Shown: positions 1 through 4,823 of the stretch, piece by piece | Numbering within the stretch: position 1 is the stretch's first letter | How the letters are laid out: every line of letters begins with the position of its first letter | Source of the DNA: Bacillota bacterium | GTDB lineage: Bacteria; Bacillota; Desulfotomaculia; Desulfotomaculales; Desulfallaceae | Length of the DNA stretch: 8,288 bases | Reading direction: 5' to 3' | NCBI GenBank assembly: GCA_009781965.1 | Contig: WQUS01000410.1 | Span: forward strand, 1-8,288 | The notes under the pieces: model-generated | Databases searched by the model: none | Told to the model about the DNA's origin: nothing | The model's input: the letters and a program-made list of their open reading frames with translations, nothing else | Made by a program: the position numbers and the translations under genes

Positions 1-55
1 AAGTTATTAACCGTAAGCGATTTCTCGAAGAGTATGAGCGCACGGTTAATAACTT
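1..55. repeat. Perfect 14-bp inverted repeat with 27-base spacer
   Basis: Bases 1-14 (AAGTTATTAACCGT) are exactly reverse-complementary to bases 42-55 (ACGGTTAATAACTT). The left arm begins on the first base of the window, so the repeat may be longer outside it. No T-tract follows, so it is not an intrinsic terminator. It may be a protein-binding site, a structured mRNA element or chance within a coding tail. Confidence 0.6.
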
Positions 56-83
56 TACGGGCCGGCTTGATGCTGAGCAGTAA
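3..83 (+). CDS. C-terminal tail of an unidentified protein (partial, enters from left edge)
   Basis: An open frame enters the window and ends at TAA (81-83), giving 26 codons rich in charged residues (…RKRFLEEYERTVNNF…DAEQ), which would suit a helical C-terminal tail. It would be convergent with the ligase operon, whose terminator lies 38 bases beyond this stop. The family is not recognisable. A second plus frame (ending at 88-90) and at least one minus frame are also open here, so the assignment rests only on plausible residue composition and gene layout. The frame contains both arms of a 14-bp inverted repeat. Confidence 0.35.
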   Translation, partial: VINRKRFLEEYERTVNNFTGRLDAEQ

Positions 84-120
84 CGTGTGACCAGTAACGA
101 TCTTTTAAAATTATGTTGTA

Positions 121-149
121 AATAAAAAACCGGCCATGTATATGGCCGG
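121..149 (-). terminator. Intrinsic terminator of the ligase operon
   Basis: An 8-bp perfect stem (CCGGCCAT 130-137 with ATGGCCGG 142-149) closes a 4-base loop. Read on the minus strand, the stem is followed at once by a T-rich run, the complement of AATAAAAAA at 121-129. It lies 13 bases past the stop codon of the second ligase. On the plus strand the trailing bases are a poor T-tract, so it should work mainly for the minus-strand operon. Confidence 0.85.
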
Positions 150-162
150 GATACTTTTCAAA

Positions 163-1728
163 CTACTTTCCGCTGATATATATCTCGCGCATCACAAACT
201 TTTGAATCTTGCCGGTAGGGTTACGCAACACTTGATCAAAAAGAACCTTTTCCGGCCATTTATATTTGGCCAAGCCTTCCTGGCGGCAGAAATCCACCAC
301 TTCCTCATGAGTCATGCTCTGGCCGGGATGCAGTTCGATAATCGCCATGGCAATCTCCACCAGCCGTTCATGGGGATAGCCGATCACAGCCACATCAGCA
401 ATTTTGGGGTGGCTGAACAATAAAGCTTCAATCTCCGCCGGGAAGATGTTCTCGCCTCCCCGGATAATCAAATCTTTTTTCCGATCGGTGATATAAAAGT
501 ATCCGTCCGCGTCCTTTTTTACCAAATCACCGGTATATAGCCAGCCGTCTTTGATGTTTTGCGCGGTCAAATCGGGATTATGAAAATAGCCATACATTAC
601 CCGCGGCCCTTTTAGCAGCAGTTCCCCCACCTGTCCCACCGGTACGTCGTTATCCGACTGATCCACAATCCGGGCCTGCGTGTTAAAGGTAGGCTTGCCT
701 ATGGAACCGGGTCTTTGGAGCACATCCTGATCATATAAAGTAAAGCTGCCTCCCCCGCCGCCTTCGGTGATGCCATAAATATTACCGGTTTTAAAGGGCA
801 AAAGGTTCTTCATATCTTTAAAGAGCGCATAAGGCACCGGCTGCGCCCCAATCAGGATGCTGCCGGTAACATGGGAAAAATCATACTGAGTAATATCTAT
901 GGCGCCTTTTTTGATCGCGTTGATCGAATCAGACATCACCGGTACCGTTACCCAACCGTTATTTACCTTTTCTTCCGCAATAACGTCCAAAATCCACCGC
1001 GGATCATTTATCTCTTTGAGGATTACAATGACGCCGCCGGCCATGTAAGAAGGAAAAGATAAAAACAAACTGCCGCTGTGGTAAAAGGGATGGGGCGCCA
1101 GATAAACAGTGTCCCGGCCCTCGGCGTAGCTTAAAGCGCAGCCAAGACCGATGTTATACAGATTGCCATGGGCCTGGCAAACCGCCTTAGGCGGTCCCGT
1201 GGTGCCCGAAGTAAACATCAGCTCCGCCAGATCATCATCTTCCGTATCCACCAAAAGATCCGTATCATCCCCGTTTTCCATAATCTCATCATAGGAGATC
1301 ATCCCGGCTGCTGCTTTCTCGCCGATACAAATATAATGAGCAATTGTTTGCATTTCTTCCTTAATCGGCGCCACTGTGGGCCAGAAACCGGCCTCCATGA
1401 TAAATGCTTTGGGCTGACAAACATCGGCGGTATATTTAATATCCTTGCTGGCAAACCGAAAATTCAGCGGTACGACGGTCGCCCCTGTTTTCAAGATGGC
1501 ATGGTAGGTAACCAGCCACTCCAAGCTATTCATTTGCAGATGCAGTACAAAATCGCCTTTGCCAAGGCCCAGCTGTTGCCGCAAATAATTAGCCACTTTG
1601 TTGCTGGCCTCGTTAAACTTCTGCCAGGTCATTGTCCGCCTTAAACTGATTGACGGGGTACGCTCAACGAGAAAAATTTTTTCCGGATATTTTTTTGCGT
1701 TTTCCACACCATAAAGAGCAAAATTCAT
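163..1728 (-). CDS. AMP-forming acyl-CoA synthetase/ligase, tandem copy 2
   Basis: This 521-residue enzyme belongs to the ANL adenylating superfamily. Its members activate a carboxylic acid with ATP to an acyl-AMP and then transfer the acyl group to CoA; it is probably cytosolic. The usual core motifs are present in order: P-loop MFTSGTTGPPK at 171-181, YGITE at 318-322, YTGDL at 398-402, the hinge RKKDLIIRGGENIF at 417-430 and the C-terminal catalytic Lys507 in NPTGK. Length is normal for the family. After YGITE comes an unusual run of five glycines (323-327). The ATG is preceded by GGAGGGG (1735-1741) with a 6-base gap. It is about 86% identical by hand count to the neighbouring 1899-3464 gene, without gaps. 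Substrate is unknown; medium-chain, aromatic or branched acids are all possible. It lies between two terminators and has its own candidate promoter. Confidence 0.9.
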   Translation of the reverse strand: MNFALYGVENAKKYPEKIFLVERTPSISLRRTMTWQKFNEASNKVANYLRQQLGLGKGDFVLHLQMNSLEWLVTYHAILKTGATVVPLNFRFASKDIKYTADVCQPKAFIMEAGFWPTVAPIKEEMQTIAHYICIGEKAAAGMISYDEIMENGDDTDLLVDTEDDDLAELMFTSGTTGPPKAVCQAHGNLYNIGLGCALSYAEGRDTVYLAPHPFYHSGSLFLSFPSYMAGGVIVILKEINDPRWILDVIAEEKVNNGWVTVPVMSDSINAIKKGAIDITQYDFSHVTGSILIGAQPVPYALFKDMKNLLPFKTGNIYGITEGGGGGSFTLYDQDVLQRPGSIGKPTFNTQARIVDQSDNDVPVGQVGELLLKGPRVMYGYFHNPDLTAQNIKDGWLYTGDLVKKDADGYFYITDRKKDLIIRGGENIFPAEIEALLFSHPKIADVAVIGYPHERLVEIAMAIIELHPGQSMTHEEVVDFCRQEGLAKYKWPEKVLFDQVLRNPTGKIQKFVMREIYISGK

Positions 1729-1766
1729 TTTCCACCCCTCCCTCTATTCCATTTGACTTATAACTC

Positions 1767-1795
1767 AAAATACCTGCTTATTTTATATTTTTCAA
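1767..1795 (-). promoter_or_regulatory. Candidate sigma-70-type promoter for ligase copy 2
   Basis: On the minus strand, TTGAAA (1790-1795, 5 of 6 to the -35 consensus) and TATTTT (1767-1772, 4 of 6 to the -10) are separated by exactly 17 bases in an AT-rich stretch. Transcription would start near 1760, about 30 bases before the ATG. It sits just after the terminator of the upstream ligase, where a second promoter would be needed. AT-rich spacers give such matches by chance, so this is a moderate call. Confidence 0.45.
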
Positions 1796-1820
1796 TTAAC
1801 AACATCTGCCATTGATCCTG

Positions 1821-1853
1821 TATAAAATAAAAAGAGTGGGCTTTGCCCACTCT
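1821..1853 (-). terminator. Intrinsic terminator between the two ligase genes
   Basis: A 9-bp perfect stem (AGAGTGGGC 1833-1841 with GCCCACTCT 1845-1853) has a 3-base loop. On the minus strand it is followed by a T-rich run, the complement of TATAAAATAAAA at 1821-1832. It lies 45 bases past the stop of the 1899-3464 gene and 104 bases before the start of the next one. It should end or attenuate the sigma-54-driven transcript before ligase copy 2. Confidence 0.85.
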
Positions 1854-1871
1854 CCTTAAAACGAAAAGAAT

Positions 1872-1910
1872 TTTATTTATTAGCTTTATTTATTACCTTT
1901 ATTTGTCACC
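1872..1910. repeat. Three imperfect 13-bp tandem repeats across the ligase 1 stop codon
   Basis: Consecutive 13-base units TTTATTTATTAGC (1872-1884), TTTATTTATTACC (1885-1897) and TTTATTTGTCACC (1898-1910) form a small array. The third unit contains the last codons and TAA stop of the 1899-3464 gene. The first two differ at one base. On the minus strand the array supplies further stop codons just past the gene end. It could be a slippage-derived extension of the gene's own end. Confidence 0.6.
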
Positions 1911-3464
1911 AATGTACATCTCGCGCATCACAAACTTTTGCAGCTTACCGGTGGGGTTACGCCAGACCTTTTCAAAAAGAACTTTTTCCGGCCATTTGTA
2001 CTTGGCCAAGCCCTCCTGCCGGCAATAATCCAGCACTTCCTCATGGGTCATGGTGTTGCCGGGATGCAGCTCAATAACCGCCATAGCGATCTCCACCAAC
2101 CGTTCATGGGGATAACCCATCACGGCAACATCGGCAATTTTGGGGTGACTGTACAGTAAAGCTTCAATCTCCGCCGGGAAGATATTTTCGCCCCCCCGGA
2201 TGATCAAATCTTTTTTCCGGTCCGCAATATAGAAAAATCCGTCCGCATCCACTTTAACCAGATCGCCGGTATATAACCAGCCGTCTTTAACGGTTTGCGC
2301 AGTAAGGTCGGGATTATGAAAATAACCCTGCATTACCCGCGGGCCTTTAAGCACCAGTTCTCCCACTTGTCCCACCGGGACATCGTTACTCAACTGATCC
2401 ACCGCTCGGGCCTGCATGTTAAACGTAGGCTTGCCGATGGAGCCCGGCCGGTGGAGCACATCATCGTCATAGAGGGTAAAAGTGCCTCCCCCGCCGCCTT
2501 CAGTGATGCCATAGATATTGCCGGTTTTAAAAGGAAAAATATTTCTCATGTCCATAAACAGCGAGTGAGGCACCGGCTGCGCGCCGATCAAGATGCTGCC
2601 GGTAACCTGGGAGAAGTCATACCGGGCAAGATCTATGACGCCTTCTTTGATCGCGTTGACGGAATCAGACATGCTCGGCACTGTCACCCAACCGTTATTA
2701 ACTTTTTCCTCCACAATGGCGTCTAAAAGCCACCGCGGATCATTCATTTCCTTTAAGATTACAATGACGCCGCCGGCCATATAAGAAGGAAAAGATAAAA
2801 ACAAACTGCCGCTGTGGTAGAAAGGATGGGGCGCCAGATAAACAGTGTCCAGACCTTCGGCGTAACTTAATGCGCAGCCGAGGCCGATATTATACAGATT
2901 CTCATGCGCCTGGCAAACCGCCTTGGGTGGTCCCGTAGTGCCTGAAGTAAACATGAGCTCAGCCAGATCGTCATCTTTTGTCTCCACTAAAAGATCTGCC
3001 TCGTCTCCGTTGGCAATAATCTCATTATAGGATACCATGCCTGCCGGTGTTTCCTCGCCCAGACAAACATAATGAGCAATTGTTTGCATTTCTTCCTTAA
3101 TCGGCTCCACTTTGGGCCAGAAACTTGCCTCCATGATAAATGCCTTGGGCTGACAAACATCGGCGGTATATTTTATATCCTTACTGGCAAAACGAAAGTT
3201 AAGCGGTACGACGGTCGCCCCTGTTTTCAGTATGGCATGGTAAGTAATCAGCCACTCCATACTATTCATTTGCAGATGCAGTACAAAATCGCCTTTGCCG
3301 ATGCCCAACTGTTGATGCAAATAATTAGCTACTTTGTTACTTGCGGCGTTAAACTTCCGCCAGGTCATCGTCCTTCTAAAATTTATTGACGGAGTACGTT
3401 CGATAAGAAAAACTTTTTCCGGATATTTTTTGGCGTTCTCCACGCCATATCGCGCAAAATTCAT
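1899..3464 (-). CDS. AMP-forming acyl-CoA synthetase/ligase, tandem copy 1
   Basis: A 521-residue ANL-superfamily ligase expected to make an acyl-CoA from a carboxylic acid, ATP and CoA through an acyl-adenylate. It has the same motif set at the same positions as its neighbour: MFTSGTTGPPK (171-181), YGITE followed by five Gly (318-327), YTGDL (398-402), RKKDLIIRGGENIF (417-430) and Lys507 in NPTGK. The stretch APHPFYHSG (211-219) matches the aromatic/His A4 region that shapes the acyl pocket and is identical in both copies. Differences cluster at 111-165 and 270-310, outside the core motifs. The ATG follows AAGGGGGG (3471-3478) with a 6-base gap. It lies 84 bases after the dehydrogenase gene with no terminator visible, so it is probably co-transcribed with it from the sigma-54 promoter. 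The acid substrate cannot be read from the sequence. Confidence 0.9.
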   Translation of the reverse strand: MNFARYGVENAKKYPEKVFLIERTPSINFRRTMTWRKFNAASNKVANYLHQQLGIGKGDFVLHLQMNSMEWLITYHAILKTGATVVPLNFRFASKDIKYTADVCQPKAFIMEASFWPKVEPIKEEMQTIAHYVCLGEETPAGMVSYNEIIANGDEADLLVETKDDDLAELMFTSGTTGPPKAVCQAHENLYNIGLGCALSYAEGLDTVYLAPHPFYHSGSLFLSFPSYMAGGVIVILKEMNDPRWLLDAIVEEKVNNGWVTVPSMSDSVNAIKEGVIDLARYDFSQVTGSILIGAQPVPHSLFMDMRNIFPFKTGNIYGITEGGGGGTFTLYDDDVLHRPGSIGKPTFNMQARAVDQLSNDVPVGQVGELVLKGPRVMQGYFHNPDLTAQTVKDGWLYTGDLVKVDADGFFYIADRKKDLIIRGGENIFPAEIEALLYSHPKIADVAVMGYPHERLVEIAMAVIELHPGNTMTHEEVLDYCRQEGLAKYKWPEKVLFEKVWRNPTGKLQKFVMREMYIGDK

Positions 3465-3506
3465 ATTTCGCCCCCCTTATTTTATTAGCGTCCTTAGTAA
3501 AATAGT

Positions 3507-3520
3507 CATTTACTTAAATG
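3507..3520. promoter_or_regulatory. Small inverted repeat in the gap before ligase copy 1
   Basis: CATTTA (3507-3512) and TAAATG (3515-3520) flank two bases in the AT-rich 84-base gap between the dehydrogenase and ligase genes. It could be an operator or part of a weak internal promoter. No convincing -35/-10 pair and no GG-N10-GC sigma-54 element is visible in this gap. Confidence 0.2.
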
Positions 3521-3548
3521 GTTAATACTTTTTATGCGGCTACTGCTT

Positions 3549-4532
3549 TTATCCGCCAAAACCGGGCGCCACGCTAATAAGCGGTTGGCCGTTGATAAAG
3601 CGGTCGATATTTTCCACAAATACGGCCCCGAAACGCTTGGCGTACATATCTGTCCAACTGGAAACATGGGGCGTGATAATTAAGTTTTTCGCTTGCCATA
3701 GTTCATCGCCAGGCGGCAGATATGACGGCGGAGGATTCTTAATCCAGTGCGTATCATTAGCGGCGCCGGCAATCCACTCCTCTTCCAGCGCCTTAATCAA
3801 AGCCTCCTTAATAACCAGCGAACCCCGGGCGCAATTAATAAAATAAGCAGTTTTTTTCATCAGTTTGAAGCGTTCCTCATTCATCATCCCCAGGGTTTCT
3901 TTGGTTTCCGGACAGGAAAGCACTACAAAGTCACTGATGGCCAATACTTCTTCAAAACGGCTGTTTAAATAAACCTGATCCACAAAAGAAATATCTCTTA
4001 CTTCGATCTCCGTGCCGATGACATGCATATCAAAGGCCTTCGCCCGCTTGGCTATTTCCCGCCCGATACCGCCCAATCCGATAATGCCCAGTGTTTTTCC
4101 GTACAGCTCCTCACCCATAATCCGATCATATTTCTCCAGCTTCTGATTGTCCCAGATTTGGTTAAATTTCTTGGTCAGCTCCAACATCAGCCCGATGGTA
4201 AATTCGGCTACCGGTATTGCCGAGCCGCCAGGCAGGTTGATCAGGGACACCTGGGCGGGCCACCGGCCAAACTTTTCCCAGTGATCCACCCCGGAACTAA
4301 AGGTCATCACCCACTTTAAATTTTTCATCTCGGTAACCTCGGCAATGACAGGCCAGGTACCGATTATGTGCGCCTCCAGAGCGCCTGCCGGCAAAGATTT
4401 TTCATCTTTGCTCAGCAATATATTAATCTCTCCGTTGTTCACCTGATCCGGAAATCTTTCTTTAATCAAGGCGGCATATTCATCACAGCGTTCCTGCACA
4501 ATCAAAATATTTACGGTTTTGTTAGCAGACAT
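3549..4532 (-). CDS. D-isomer-specific 2-hydroxyacid dehydrogenase family protein
   Basis: A 327-residue member of the D-2-hydroxyacid dehydrogenase family, cytosolic NAD(P)H enzymes that interconvert 2-oxo acids and 2-hydroxy acids. The substrate loop FSSGVDHW is at 78-85. The Rossmann fingerprint GLGGIG is at 152-157, with acidic Glu175 at the end of the second strand, which suggests NAD(H). The catalytic Arg236 lies in CARGS and His289 in TPHVSS. The usual Glu of the D-x(4,5)-E-P element is not present: residues 260-269 read DTHWIKNPPP, with Lys or Asn at that place. It is a true family member by fold, but activity or substrate may be atypical. Length is normal. The start is ATG at 4532, which follows GGAGGTG by 6 bases; an in-frame GTG at 4547 overlaps that site and is rejected. 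It is the first gene after the sigma-54 promoter. Confidence 0.88.
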   Translation of the reverse strand: MSANKTVNILIVQERCDEYAALIKERFPDQVNNGEINILLSKDEKSLPAGALEAHIIGTWPVIAEVTEMKNLKWVMTFSSGVDHWEKFGRWPAQVSLINLPGGSAIPVAEFTIGLMLELTKKFNQIWDNQKLEKYDRIMGEELYGKTLGIIGLGGIGREIAKRAKAFDMHVIGTEIEVRDISFVDQVYLNSRFEEVLAISDFVVLSCPETKETLGMMNEERFKLMKKTAYFINCARGSLVIKEALIKALEEEWIAGAANDTHWIKNPPPSYLPPGDELWQAKNLIITPHVSSWTDMYAKRFGAVFVENIDRFINGQPLISVAPGFGG

Positions 4533-4538
4533 TCCAAG

Positions 4539-4545
4539 CACCTCC
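4539..4545 (-). promoter_or_regulatory. Ribosome binding site that fixes the dehydrogenase start
   Basis: GGAGGTG on the minus strand ends 6 bases before ATG 4532. The upstream in-frame GTG (4547-4545) overlaps this site, so it cannot be the start used with it. Confidence 0.85.
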
Positions 4546-4646
4546 ACGGCATGATGTTTTGGCCCCTGCCGGCGTAAGCTTATTGCTGCGCCTTAGCATA
4601 GGCCGAATCTTCAGATTTTTAAATAAATTTTTAGGTTAATTATTAT

Positions 4647-4662
4647 CGCAAATATCATGCCA
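4647..4662 (-). promoter_or_regulatory. Sigma-54 (-24/-12) promoter of the dehydrogenase-ligase operon
   Basis: The minus strand reads TGGCATG-ATAT-TTGCG, against the sigma-54 consensus TGGCACG-N4-TTGCA/T. The invariant GG and GC are exactly ten bases apart. Only the C at the sixth position of the -24 block and the last base of the -12 block differ. Transcription would start near 4636, leaving a leader of about 100 bases before ATG 4532. A gene for a sigma-54 activator ends 159 bases upstream, which supports the call strongly. The leader is GC-rich near the gene but holds no clear riboswitch or terminator. Confidence 0.85.
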
Positions 4663-4711
4663 AAAGAAAGAACTTGCAATCATAACGTTTTTTTATCTGC
4701 TCACCATTTAA

Positions 4712-4729
4712 TGATAAATTTTTTTATCA
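4712..4729. promoter_or_regulatory. Upstream activating site 1, TGATAA-N6-TTATCA
   Basis: A perfect inverted repeat of six bases around a 6-base, T-rich centre, extendable to 9-bp arms at 4710-4718 and 4723-4731. Its centre lies about 85 bases upstream of the predicted start of the sigma-54 transcript, a usual distance for an enhancer-binding protein. Overall length and TG…CA ends match the known E. coli TyrR box (TGTAAA-N6-TTTACA, 18 bp), fitting the TyrR-type HTH of the neighbouring regulator. On neither strand does a T-tract follow, so it is not a terminator. Confidence 0.7.
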
Positions 4730-4805
4730 TTTATTCCTGTCGCCGCAAAATTTTATTATCAGACAATCATTTTTAGCCATTAACCCCCTTACTTTACCCC
4801 ACAGG

Positions 4806-4823
4806 TGATAAGTTATGTTGTCA
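4806..4823. promoter_or_regulatory. Upstream activating site 2, TGATAA-N6-TTGTCA
   Basis: An 18-bp near copy of the 4712-4729 site, with one mismatch in the second half-site. Its centre is 94 bases from the first, close to nine turns of the helix, so both would face the same side. It overlaps the TGA stop codon of the regulator gene (4821-4823). Its centre is about 179 bases upstream of the predicted start. Confidence 0.6.

Larger units (their letters stand above)
163..3464 (-). repeat. Tandem duplication of a 1566-bp ligase gene (offset 1736 bp)
   Basis: The two coding regions 163-1728 and 1899-3464 align end to end without a gap at a constant offset of 1736. I count about 75 amino-acid differences in 521. 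Similarity stops at the gene ends: the flanking bases, ribosome binding sites and terminators differ. Nucleotide divergence is uneven. Bases 1021-1114 against 2757-2850 show 3 differences in 94, whereas 1201-1300 against 2937-3036 show 20 in 100. Confidence 0.9.

Noticed and set aside
1168..1644. Long plus-strand open frame inside ligase copy 2, and similar ones in other genes
   Set aside because: These lie opposite well-supported coding genes with full family motifs and have no ribosome binding site or recognisable domain.
4533..4547. Longer dehydrogenase starting at GTG 4547
   Set aside because: The GTG overlaps the GGAGGTG ribosome binding site of ATG 4532, so the shorter 327-residue form was chosen.
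4547..4571. CGGCA/TGCCG stem in the dehydrogenase leader as a translational switch
   Set aside because: Only 5 bp with a 15-base loop and no alternative partner visible; too weak to call.
4710..4731. The AATGATAAA/TTTATCATT hairpin as a terminator for the regulator gene
   Set aside because: The stem is all weak A-T pairs apart from one G-C, and no T-tract follows on the minus strand; an operator fits better.
4744..4761. A third activator site ending in TTATCA (4756-4761)
   Set aside because: The other half-site position reads CGCAAA, matching only 3 of 6, so it is at best a half-site.
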